Assembly (NCBI RefSeq): GCF_037038585.1
Contig: NC_092525.1
Span: 21,534,867 to 21,598,866 of the forward strand
Reading direction: 5' to 3'
Source: Patagioenas fasciata
Taxonomy: Eukaryota; Chordata; Aves; Columbiformes; Columbidae
Length of the DNA: 64,000 bases
This document shows, piece by piece, positions 41,717 through 54,545 of the stretch. The position numbers and the translations under genes were made by a program. The notes under the pieces were generated by a model. The model ran no database searches, was not told where the DNA came from, and was given only the letters and a program-made list of their open reading frames with translations. The first letter of the stretch is position 1; each line of letters opens with the position of its first letter.

Positions 41717-43730
41717 TAAGGGGAGAAAGGAGAAGAAACTGCAGGTTGAAAAATGTGTGCATAAAGTAATTTGGGCTAAATTGTGACTGTCCCCTCCTCC
41801 CTTAAACTGGCTAAAATGCTTACTTGTCTTGAATAAGTAAATAACTTTCAGTTACTTGCTGCTGAAGGAAGTTCTTCTAACTATTTATGTTGTAAAATCA
41901 AAGTCACTGAATTGAAGATGAACCTTTCATGATTTTAATTTAAAAGAGGTTTAAGTGTATCTAATAATTAAAATATTTGTTATTTAGGGATCAGTGATAG
42001 AAAATATTTAGTAAGTACAACCCAGAAGATCTAACAATCAACCTGTCATATAAAGGCATTTGGTACTTGTAAAATGAAAGCAAACCCCCCTGTTCTACTT
42101 CAGGAAAAACATTCAGCTATTGGAACAAATTAAGAGAATAAAGATTGTATCTGTCTTTATATTGTGTAGAAATATATGGAATAACAAGTAATGTCATATT
42201 AGAGGAAATAAGTTTGATCTATGGAAGAGATTTTTAAAGTTACAAAGATTTACTTGAGGGAAAAGCAGTGAAAAATAAGAAATTACTTGTTCTGGCTTTA
42301 AAATGTTACATTAACACATGGAATGAAAATGGAGATTGTTATATACTCTGCTAAACGGAATGAGAAGGGAAGTATCTTTCCCTTTCTTATTTTACGTTAA
42401 GAAAAAGTTTAAAATCTAAATCTTGCAAGTGCTTAAGTATGTGTATTACTGTGCTCCTGTCAGTTGTCTCATCAACTACAAATACTTTCGACCTAGAATT
42501 TTATAAATTATGCCGTCAACTATATCTAAATGATTATTTGTATGTTAGAGTTCAACTCTGTACACACATGAGCTGTTGAAGTGTACGCTGAGGATTTTTA
42601 GTAGATTTGAAATCATATTCTGGAAATGCTTCAAGATTCTATTAAGTAAAACTACAACTTCTAAGTGTCTTCTACAGGTAGTACTTCTTTATTGCAACAA
42701 AGCTATGTTGTGGGGTTTTTTTTCTTCACTTTCAGTGAGCAAAGATGCTCAGTATGTTGAATAGGAGGGACAAAATTTTACTCTAAATGATTAATATCAG
42801 CAGAAGTCTTGCCACTAAATTTAGCTGGGTCAATATTTCAATCCTACTGTTACAAATTTCTTTATCCTGTGTGCAGTGAAAAGCTTGTAGGACAAATAAC
42901 AAGCTTGTATTAAATCCATCTCTAAGCTGGTAAGAAGAATAATGTATGGACTAGGAAGGGAAATTTGTAGTACTTTGAATATAATTTCCATGTTCAGTAC
43001 CATGATTATCATTATTCTAGAAATGTGAACCTCTGCTGTTTAGTGATTTTTTTTTTAAATTTTTTTTTTTTTTTTTAGAATTGTTGAATATGTCGATGGC
43101 ATTGTAATTGGAGAGGGAATATAGATGTAAACCACTCCATTTTGTACTGCAGGTTTCTGTCATTATGTCAACAAGCTTGAACAAGGCACGCAATCTAGTA
43201 ATCATTTTACAGTGCATGAAACTGCTTTTAATAGACCGTTGTTGTTTGCTTCTTTTTTCTCAGCCATCAAATGTTGCTTCCCAGAACACTGATGTAACTC
43301 AAAGAATATAGGGTTCCAAAGCAACGCCAGTGCTCACTGTGGCACAGCATAATCTTGCCCTACAAATGTGCAAACAGCGAAAGCATGTGTTTCTGAATAT
43401 GACGCAGCTGTTACCTTCTCCCAAGAGCAGGGAGCGTTACAATGGCATAGACAGAACGACCAGTTAAAACCACTCATGCCATTTTATTGCGTTTAAATGG
43501 GGCATATAAAAAAAAGCGAGGGCTGGTTCTTTCATTCAGATGGGTATCAGTTCAGACTGCTGCAGTGCTACCTTTCTGTGCAGGCTTTGAAGAACAGAGG
43601 CAAAGAATTCACCTTTTTCCTTCCCCTCCTACTACATTTCTGGCACCCAGTATGTGAAATCCGATTTGGAACCTGGAACTTTCTGTTCTCAGAATCCATG
43701 CTTCCCTAGTAACCTGGAATAAGGACTCTT

Positions 43731-43751
43731 TTTTTTTTTTTTTTTTTTTTA
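43731..43751. repeat. Poly(T) tract
   Basis: Run of about 20 T followed by AATTTTATT; no retroelement body recognised beside it. Confidence 0.8.
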
Positions 43752-46700
43752 ATTTTATTACAGTCATTAGATTGCATATGTTTAATTATTGTTAATGATT
43801 ATTTGTAGAAAGGGAACTACTTGAAAAACAGATAAGAGATTGCCAGAGCTGCAATAGGTTGAAACCAGTCTAATCACCGTAAAGTGCTTGAGTTATATCT
43901 CTAATTATGTCTGACTTTTCTGTCATTATGTCTGAATGTATATGTGATTATTTTGCATGGCGGATTGGTAAGGAGCGCTGTTATTGAATCTGCTCGATCA
44001 AATGTATTTGAACAGTTAAATTAATGCAAAACATCTTAAACTACATCTAATTCTGGCATTTAAGTGTGTGATAAGAAAAGGGCTTTATGAGAGCTATCAA
44101 GTTGTCAATTGTTTTAGAACGGGGGAAAGCAAATGCATTCTTATGTGGTTTTATGCATATTTAGCTAGAGGGGAAAATGACACTAAGGCGACATCATGAA
44201 ATACTGTAAAACTAACTTTTTAATACAGATCTCCATTGTTGTTTTAAGTGCTTAAGGGGTTGGTGGTTTGGTTTATTTTGGAACTCGCTGAACTATATGA
44301 AGTGTGTCTCCAGGGGCCTGGTATTTTAATACCTACTAGAAGGTTGTATAACAGTAGATGATGTATTTTGCCTGCCTTCCAATGCTGTAAATAAATTACA
44401 CGTGCTGCCTTGGGAGAACGTATCCAAGGTGTAAATCAAAGGCTAATATAAGAGAAAAAAACCCCAATTAGTGATATCTTGTAACGGATTAGAATTTATT
44501 ACTTTACCTATAATCAAGAAATATAAGATCAATAGTTTGTATAAAAATGTTAACTTGAGGCGCTTCCCAAGAAGAAGTAGAGGGTCTAGGATTATTTAAA
44601 ATAAGTTCTGTGGTGCACTGCTTTTTCAAAATTTTCTGTGGTTAAGTCACTTAAATACTGAAGTCAACAATCCCCTAGGCAAAGAAAGATAATATAATTT
44701 TAAGTGTACTGTAAAAATTGAAATTTGATAGCTTCCACTCTATAAACCTATCTAAGTCTTGGTTATATTAAAAAGAAGATAGATACATGTGTCAGTTTTG
44801 GAGCTGTTTTGTTTTGTTTCTGGATTAAAGAATTATGAATGTGCTTCAAACAAGCAACAAAACAGTTTATTAATGCGAATGTTTTGCTAAATACTACATG
44901 CTTTATGCAACTCCCATTCCTTTATAATAAGTTTAAATATTAATTCTTTGGAATGCTAGATGCCTAAAGCTAGACAGAAATGCTGTGCAGTTTCAGATAT
45001 CTAGGAGTGGGCTTGTGAAACAGGATATTTAACTGGGAGAGATGAGTAGCACATTTCAGAGTTATTAGGGCAGAACAACAAGTCAAGAGGATGGCTTAAA
45101 AAAAGTTACAAAATTGTTTTCTGGGCATGAGACTTAAATACCTTAGAGTTATTTGTTTGAAATACAAGAGGAGATTTCCCATGTATGTAGGTTCTAGAAT
45201 GCATTTTTTAATTATTATTTTGTTTAACTTCTTTTTAGATGTCTGCCTCCCTCTGAAGCAGCTGGCTTTAATTTAGCCTGAATCCTTCACTGGGGGCAAA
45301 TGATCAGTCACTTACGATGACTGTATGTTGTGCTCTTTGATGGAACATCTCTGAAGTGGCAGATACTCGAGAGAGAAGACCAAATAGTAAAGGAAGGGTG
45401 CTCAAGGAACCAGCATTTTGCATTCAGAAGGACTCATTTTATGCCAAAACAGCTTTCACTTATTGTTCCTTATATATTGTTCCTGCCTATCTCCCAGCCC
45501 CCATCTGTGCTGGACAGAGAAGAGAGTTAAACTGAGAACAGATAAAAGAGGATATTTCTGTTTTATTTCTGAGTATTTTTTAAAAAATCTCAGCATTTAA
45601 CATGAGGTTTCATAACTTTTGCTCTGCCCTGCTGCTCCTGCTGAAATTGCAGGGAGTTGTAGCATTGACTTCAGGAAGATGCCAGTACTTAATGTTTCTT
45701 AAAATCCCATCCATGCTCTTTTGAGGCACAGAAGAGAAGGTCCAAGTGTTGAACTCTCTCCCAGAGAGAAAAGTGTGCAAGCAGAAGCAGCCCAGTAGCT
45801 CAGACGCCACCGTCAGCACAGCATGTCCACCTTTAATTTTAGTTCCTGTTCAAGACTCTGCATAGGTCTGAAGCTGGTGTTATCTGCCATTGTACATGAA
45901 ACAGGCAAAAATGGTGAAGGGTTGTGATAGCAGTTGACATGACCCTATATGTAAATGTCTCAGATGAAAAGAGTTAGGGTGCTTGAACTCTGTTCTAGGC
46001 TGTACCACTTGTATCATTTTGAGGCAAGTTTGTGTACTGTTTATGATATTTCTATTGCAAAAGTGTAATGGAGTATGGTGTGGTGAAAGAAACAGCAGTT
46101 GTTTTGGCACACCATCAGGGCCAGCTTAATTTTCTGTTCTGAGGAACAGAGTTGGTTAGTTCAGGTGCAGTGTTTGGGTGATGTGGCTGTGCTGTGTTTG
46201 AGATCTGATGTGGTGATGGTGTAGGATGCTACACTGTGATGTGTAGCTGTATCAGTCTGGGGTGTCACTTGCTTGAGCATGGCCATACCCCTCTATACAG
46301 TGTGTGAGTGGACGTGATTTCTCTCTTTGCTACATGAAATACGTTGTGCTTGCCTTTGTTGGTAAGTCTCTTCAAGTGTTGGTGGTAAAAAAAATGCAAA
46401 ATACGTATTTGTTACCTTTGGGGGAGCAAGGTTTTTAGTGGTTGGGCTTCTTTCTGCTTGGCATCTGCTTTAGGCTACCAATTGCAGAATTGTTGCTGAG
46501 GAAAATATATATTTATTTTAGTGCTTGACATGCTGAGGTGAGGGAAAGGAGGCTGCATTAAAGGAGCTGTGTTGGAAATAGCTAATGTAAGTATCTGTTG
46601 GGAAGAAAATCTTTCCACCCTGGTGTGCTGGAGGAAGCAGCTTCAGGGTTGCCCTTGCCTTTCAGCAGATGGCGGCTGTTCTTGAGGCAGAAATCACCAT

Positions 46701-48699
46701 ATGGATTGTATGGCCCTTGGGTTTGAAGTGCAGGTAGCTACTCCAAAGTTCCTGAGATCCTCGTTGCTGTGGCAGAACAGATTTTGCATGCAGCTGAGAC
46801 TGTCTCCCAGGACTTGAAGAAGAAAAAGCAGCACTACATTCCTTCTTTCTGGATATCTGATTGTTGTAATGTTCAATTTCCTTGAAGTCATCAAAGCTGG
46901 TTTATGTTCAACTGAAACTGAGCTGGCCTGATTCCATTATTTCTAGCTCTAGTGCAAATCTGAAGTAATGCCATTTTTAAACCAAGAGTGGATAAAAAGG
47001 AGACAGACTTGGGCCCTGGAGGGCTAATGTGTGTAAGTTTGTTGTGTAAGTATGGACTCATTTCACTTGGCAAAAGAAAAAGATGTCTCACATTTTTAAT
47101 CTGAACGATTTTGTGTATTTTTTTCCTCTTGCCAATTTACCACAAATTGGCTTATATTCTTTTTCTTGGAGTTTCTGAGCTATTTGATAAGGTTTGCTGA
47201 CTTGTCATATTTTCATGAGGATAAGCTACAGCCTATGTGTGTGAATGGTTCTCTTTTCAAAACAAAGTTCCTCATGCATTTCAGCATTTCTCTGATTTGA
47301 ATGGGTATGCGGGAAATTTAAGGGGATGTTTACCCCTAGAGCCCGCTTGCTCTTTCCGTGCCCTTCAGTCTTAATAACTTATTCTTTCTACTCTGTTAGC
47401 CTCCTGGCCTCTGCCTTTGACTTTGTGCAGCTTTGCTGTTGGCTTATTTTTAAATATGTATAAAGGGCTGCAACTTATTTGAATTGTGGGCTAAATATGT
47501 GGAAGTATGGCAAGTGGTGTAAATAGCTTTTGGTCTGTTGAATGTGTAAATACTCAAAATCTGTCAGAGTGATTTAGCTAGCTTTTATTGGAAACATTAT
47601 TCATATGAGATCCCCATTCTTTTACTGCATCCCATCAGAAGCTGTTAGGCAGAGATTACTGGCATGAATACTCGGATTGCTTTGTCAAAATTTGCTTTTA
47701 TGCCTATTTGGTTATAAGTTTACCACTTCCACAAATACTTTGACAAGTCTGTATATTTTGCAAGATTAGTCATAGAAAGACAATGTAAAGGGAACCAAAA
47801 TCTAGAAAGTCAGAGCAAACCATTGGAATGATTAATCATCAATAGTGTTTTGAGCCTGAATGCAGGATGGTATTGGCTACAAGTACAGTTTATTTGGCAA
47901 ATTTGTGTTAAAATACTGGTGTTTTGCAGAGGTTTGCTATGTCAGTGGTACCCAGATTAAGTTTCTCAAAATGGGACTGACCTGCTTGGGGTTAGTATTA
48001 ATGCCAACAACAGAGTTTTTATTAGCTGCTGGAGAAGTTGTTGGGAGACTTGAAAATTAAGGACAGTAAACATTAGCGGTGAGAAAGATGTTTTACATGT
48101 GGGGTAGATGTTTCAGCAACAAGTGGTCACTCTGAAGTAACAGGGAGGCAGTTTCAGAACCTAGGTAATAAAGCTTCAGAAGAACCTTGGTGAAAAATAA
48201 CTTCCTAACCAACTAGCATTTAGGTAAAAATGAATTTTGATATTAGCTACCACTGGAGAAAACAACCTGGAAGATTGGATACAGCTTCCATTGTGAAGGG
48301 TCCTGACTACAGCATTTACTAGTTAGATAAGTAACTCAGATTTAGAATATAAGCTGGATATGACAAGGACCTTCTAAACATGGAATCCACTGATTTATAG
48401 ATCAGAGTTAAAATTCGTATGCATGGTGCCCACACATCCTTCAAAGGCACCAGTCTTGTTCTGCTTGTATGGAAGAAAATCTCCTATTGCATCCTTTCTG
48501 AACCTGTGTGTGGCTGTACCATTTCCCTGTTGGTACTAAGTACTTTGTGAAATGCACGTGACATTGAGCACCTTCTGTCTCTTCTACATTGGTTTGTTCT
48601 TCCACAGAGATGCTGTGGGCTTGACAGTAGGAAAGACGTTAACTAGGAATATACTTAGCTTTTGATATATGATGCCCAAGCAGGCTGTGAGTTGTTTGT

Positions 48700-48765
48700 C
48701 ACTGGAGTTTTTAAAGACAGGCTGGATGGAAATCCTATTGTGGGATGTACTTCTTGGGGCCCAAC
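48700..48765 (+). mobile_element. Possible old CR1-like remnant
   Basis: GGAGTTTTTAAAGACAGGCT followed by GGATGGA resembles the conserved GTTTTTAAGACCAGGCTGGA stretch near the 3' end of CR1-type LINEs. Short and diverged. Confidence 0.35.
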
Positions 48766-51700
48766 CGTCTTTCCGATGCCATTTTTAATTCTCACACTCA
48801 ACTGCTTACACATGATAGAGTTACAAGAGGTCCCTCAAACTGCAGTACTCCAGGCTTCTGTTCTCTCTGACTTCGTGAACAAAGTTCAAATCTCTCCTTG
48901 TCTAATGTTGGTGTTTCTGGCCACTCATTTGTCAAGAAAACACTGAAAAGGCATGCAATAGAAACCAGACTGAGAGAAGGACTCTAAGGGCAGCAGTTGG
49001 GAGAACCAGTGGTGGGACAACTGGGCATGGAAAATGATTGATTTTTATGTGCAAAGCAGTTGTGAAATGTTCTGTGGCATTCTGGGGACATGCCATTGCT
49101 AACAAACGATTGCCTGTTGGGGACAGAAAATGCCAACCATTGTTCTGAAGAAGGAAATAGCCTTATTGATACTGAATTAGGCTCACATTGAATAATAATT
49201 ATTATTCATTTGCAGTGCATCCTGTTTTCCAGATATAAAAATTAAGTGGCCATACTGAAGTCCTTCAGCATTATTAGCTTTTAGTCGTTGGTCATTTCTA
49301 CATCCTTATGGTCCAGGTAGAGTTTAGACTGTTTTGGACTAGGGATGTATTGTGGTGGAAAGGAAGCTGTTCTGCTGCTTAGAAGAGTTTGTCAAGCTTG
49401 TTCTTGTTTCATAACGAGCCTGGGAGCGAGGCTGGCAAAGGTAAATGTGTTGGTAGATTAGCCTGAAGCTTCTGGCATACATTTTGAATTGTTAGATGCA
49501 ATACTGATGGCAGAAAAATAGTGGTATAGAAAACAATGTTGCCTTTTGAGTGAAGTTAAAACTGATTTATCTATAGAAACTGAGATGCGTACCAGGCAAC
49601 AATATTTTATACAGTGACAGTATTTTGTATACAACTCTGAAAGTTTGAGTTTTATTCCCTATGTTATCTAATAGATACTACTGAAATCCTGACAGAAAAT
49701 AGAAAACCGCTGCCAGTAAAGTTTGTCTGTTATTTTAGATTAAGGGAATAATACATAAAAATGAGGATGCGACTGGCATGCAACGTGCATTTCTTAAACA
49801 GTGGTCAGGAACTGGACAATTAATATTTTCATACAGTCAAACACATGAGTCTGTATCTTGGCATGGAGGATATAAACTGTTTTTGTAGCTGTATGACCTG
49901 GAGACCAGTGACACTGAAAAGGATTGGGATGTCATATTCAATTGGTATGAGAAGATACATTTCTAATGGAGTAAGAGGTGATGTGAAACATTATTAAAAA
50001 GCATAGAGAAATGATGTTATCTTTCTGTTAAGCATCACTCTAGTTGCAGGAAGATAGAGTAATGCTCAAACTTTCTTAAACAGCTTGGAAAATTAAAGGA
50101 TTTGGAGAAGAACTGGAAGATGCTAACACCTATGTGGTATTGATGGACTAATGGAATATTAGAGGTGATCTGGCGTGTTCCGGAAATGCACCAAAGGAGA
50201 AAATATGTGATACTTGAGGGTTCTTTTGAGTGCAGGTAAATGCAGAATGGCATCTCCTGGCTGGAAACTTGAGCTAAGAAAGATCAAATGAGAAGGAAGA
50301 CCCGTGTTTTTGACTGCAAGAATGATTAACACAGCTTAGCAAAGGATGTGATAAATCCTCTGGTACGTGGAGTTGCCGAGCCAGTTTTAGATGTTCCTAT
50401 GGAAGAAATGATTCATTTCAACCATGGATGATTGCATTAAGTGGTAGAATCACTAGATGAACAAACTGGACCATCCCAACAGCTTCCATCTGTAAAAGAT
50501 CACGTCCCAGACCATCTCCTTCTGCCAGACCTGGTGCAGGAAACTTCATGTGCCCTCTGGATTCCAATCCTTGGGCCTAGCATCCATATTAGGGCCAAAT
50601 TTAGGTACTCATTCTGGATTTTGACATAAAGAGTAGGGGGCGGGCTGGGGAAGCAGGAGCATTATGGCACCACAATCACACAGTTTTAACAGAAACTACG
50701 GTAAGGCAATTGCTAACAACTAGTCTTTCCTCCAAACCACTTCTTCTTTCCTCTTGTTATGTCTCTCTCTTCAGCAAACAGCACCACTCCTCCGTGACTA
50801 GACTAGTCTCTATTCAGAGATGTTGTGATGGAACCTGCTGTCTCTTAGGACCTGGGCTGAGACCAACTAAAACCAAGTGCTGGGTGTAAAACCTGGATGT
50901 GTAAGGAAAGGGTGACAGCTGTCTTCTTCCTTCTCTTACCAAGCACTGATGATTTCCAGCATTAATGTCTTCCCTTTCTTTGCTTTCTGAAATGAAAACA
51001 AATGCTCTTACCCTCCTTCCTAGCATAGCAATAGTGACATACTAACACAGTTATTACAGCAAACGTTGTGGTGCTCTCTGGTCGTGATGTTTTCTTTCTG
51101 TGGGGAGACTGAAATACTAACTCACAAATAATGTCTTTAGAAGTCATATTAGTCACACATTTTTAAGACATTCCAAAATCATACCAACCTCCTTCTGAGC
51201 TTGTCTGTTGCTACCAATGATTCAAAGTTTTGAAAACTCTCCTTTAGTTTTGATTTACATTTTGGTCTTGAACACTTGTTATTTCTGGCAAATGCCAGCT
51301 CAGTTTCATTAAAGAAAAATCTGTTTTACAGCCATGCGGCTCAGATCTGCTGCGCTTCTAATAATTGATGGCTGGTTTCCTTATTTCCTGCATTGTAGAA
51401 AAATAAGGACCTTGTTAGACCCAAACAAGCCTGCATAAAGTCACAGTGTGAAACATCAGGTTGGGGGTGAGCAGAGCAGCTGTGGGCAGGTTTTACAACT
51501 TTGGGCCACAGTTGATTGAGGCAGCCAAGGGAAACTGAGAGATACCCACATGACTAAAATTCAGTTGAGTTCTTTGGCTCCCTGGCCTGAGATTTATATT
51601 TGTGACACCTTCCCCCTCTGTCAGTCCCTGGGCCAGACACAAGTCTGTGTCTGTGTATGTACTTACGGCTCTGCACACCCTGTGGTGTGGCCGCTGTACC

Positions 51701-51836
51701 CATGGCTTGCCATGCCACTGTGGGACACATCTATTGCCAGTGTTGGCTGTCTTGCTCCAACAGCCCACAACAGTGCAAGTGTGTGCTTTGGAAGAAAGCA
51801 GCTGGCATGTGGTGGGGATGAAAAATCAAGAGCAAA

Positions 51837-51859
51837 CACTTGCAGAATTTCTGCAAGTG
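51837..51859. repeat. Short perfect palindrome
   Basis: CACTTGCAGAA, one T, TTCTGCAAGTG: 11-base arms with a 1-base centre. No wider repeat is visible around it. Confidence 0.7.
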
Positions 51860-52520
51860 GGCAAATTAATTTCAATCTGAACTGTCATCACGAGGGCCTT
51901 TTTTCCCTTCTCCTTTCCTTTGGGTGGTATCTTTGATTTATATTTCTGAATGGTGCAAGCGATTGCCCTTTGGTGCCCACTAAGAGCATGTGCAGTTTGT
52001 TTTTTTTTTTTTAATAGATGATCAATCTTATCAGATACTTGGTTTATGTTATTGTGAACAGTTTTATTTATTTATTTGTTGTTATTTTGTTTTAAGAGTC
52101 AGTGAAATCCATTGATGCCTACATTAATTGAAAACAAGTGTAAGTTTTAGCAAACAGCTAATGTCTGTCAAGTGTTTTTCCACAACGAAATAGCTGTCAT
52201 ATGCCTCCTATCATATCGCCACTCTATAAGCCTGGCAGTAGAGACAGAATCCTGCCTTAGAGATTCATGGAGTTAAATGGCTTCTAGGAAGCCAAGCAGT
52301 GACACCTGAACAATATCATAAAAGGCAGGGGTTTTTTGTTTGTGTAATGTTCCTATCAGTTCCAGTCTGTTTCCTTTAAGGACTAGATGGTTGTTTTCAG
52401 GCAAGACAAATATGTGATGAGTCCCCTAGGCATTCCTTTGAAGGACTTGCTCCTCAAGGTGCTGAAGAGTTTGTAGGAACTATAGAACCACTGAAAAGCC
52501 TTAAAGTTTCCTCTACTAAA

Positions 52521-52609
52521 GGTCTGATCCAGAGAGGTATTTCAGCACCTAACTCCCATTGACATCAGTGAAAATTCAGTGCCTAAATACCTCTCTGGAT
52601 CTGGTCCTT
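52521..52609. repeat. Palindromic interspersed repeat (MITE-like)
   Basis: Left arm 52521-52558 and right arm 52570-52609 are reverse complements, sharing a 17-base identical block GATCCAGAGAGGTATTT. The centre (GCACCTAACTCCCATTGAC) matches a palindromic repeat I recall as common in turtle, crocodile and bird DNA. No transposase; family not assigned. Confidence 0.8.
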
Positions 52610-54424
52610 AGTCTTCTGGCATTGAATATTCAGGTTTTTGTGAGTCTCCTTTTATGGCATCTTCTGTGAATGGTGCAATTTGAATTCTTCCCATCATGAG
52701 TTCCAGCACATGGTGCAGACAGGTGCCTAGAAAGCTATGCCATCTGATAATCTACTGTTCTACCAAGGCCTCCTAGACAAGCAGTGGGGTGGGAGAGCAA
52801 CTCTGAGAAAATACACTGCTCTTTTGTTAATTTAGTGTAACTGAGTGAGGATGGGGATAACCTTCAGGCAGAAAGAGAGGGAAACTAAAGTGCCATATTC
52901 ATTTGCTTGGATGAAAATCCAGGGAAAAGTGGGAGATTTTTATTGGCATTTCCTCCATTCAATATCAATCTTATCATGCTGGTTTAGTGGCAGAGCTCCT
53001 TTGGCTCCTTGCCAGGTGGTACCATTGGAGTCCATCTGAGATGTGCAAGATAAAAAATCTCAGGGAATTACAAGTATTATGACTTCCCTATCAAACTGTT
53101 CTGATGCATAGACTGATTCGACCCAGAAAACTAGCTTTCATTTTTAAATTTTGTTATTGAAAGAAAAGGAAACACAAAATCTGGAAAGTGGAGCCTGATA
53201 TTTATAGGCGTCCTGAGAGCAGCTGTAATTAGTGCAGGTTTTTGGAAGAGACTTGTTCGTCTGCCAACAAAGGGCCCTGGTGTTTGGCCAGGTTAGGTGT
53301 AGCCTGGGAGTAAGGACTTGGGAACTGCCTGCCATACTCTGGTTCTGTGTCTGGCACTGAGAACATGAAGTGTCCTCTCACTTAACATATAAAATAAAAT
53401 ACTTTGCCTGCTCCTGGTGTGTCCTGTGAGACACTCCAGAGGTGTGAGTCACTGCCCAGCCATTTAGGCCAGTTAGAGAACAAGTCTCAGACTTGTGAAG
53501 GGCTGCATGAGTGTGCTGTGAGGGTTACTCTGATGGGTGCTGTGATGATGATCACCCTACTGATGATATGCAGCTCCCATTTTCAGACGTGAACATTTGA
53601 GAAAGGAGTGAAATCTAGAAGATGCTGTGTTCGGACTGACATTGATTTCAGCTGTTTCCCATAGAAGAAAGTGCTTTAACTGTAGAGGTGGACAGGGAGA
53701 GAAAATGTGTTGACCCATTTCCTTCGGAGAGGTGAATGACCGTCAGGGCACCCAGACCATCTGTGTCTGTGCACATCCTAGGCTGATCAGTTGGTGGCTG
53801 AAGGGTTGGGAGAAGTTGAAGGTGAGACTGGACATGGAAGGGGAGGAACACTGGGGAAAGATAGGAGGAACAGGAAAAAGATAGAAACCAATGCATGTCA
53901 ACTAATTTAGACATTAATATAGGCCCATCTGCACAAAGTGGTCAAACCAGACCTGCAGGAAGAGTGTGTGTTTGATCGAAGTAGTCACTAAGGAAAAAAA
54001 CAGATATTATTTATTTTCTTTTTAAAACTTCAAAATTGAACTACTGATTTGTGAGCTGCTTGTTCCTCAGATTTCACAGTGCATGAGAGGAAAACACGTT
54101 GACTTCCTTTCTCAAGGACTATAGAGCTGTTGTAACTCCAATTTCCCTGGTTTTATACAGGAATCAGAACTATTCCCCACTTCCAGATCCTACAGAAGTC
54201 AGTGGGATCTCAGAAAAAGAATATTGCTTCTGACAGAGCTAAATTGAGTGAGCCACATAGCAAGTTGGCCAGCTCTAGGACACAGTGGGCAACATGCCAC
54301 ACAGAAGGGTGCTGGGGGATGAACAGGGATTCCAGTGAAAACCCTGGTCTTTCTTATCTGTCCTACTGTAAGGTGGAAGGCTGGGCAGGGAGGGTGTCTG
54401 ATCCAAAGCCCACTGGCTTGGTAG

Positions 54425-54545
54425 GAGCAAAGGACTGGGAAGGACCACACAGACAATCGAATCCAGTTTGTTGCTGTTGCAGGAAACCAATGCTCAGTCT
54501 GGGGAGCATCTGTCCCACACCACTCAGAAGCCACAAAGCACTCCC
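54425..54545 (-). mobile_element. Possible CR1 remnant
   Basis: GGGAAGGACCACACAGACAA followed by TCGAATCCAGTTT resembles an inverted CR1 3' end. Diverged, no tail repeats left. Confidence 0.4.
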
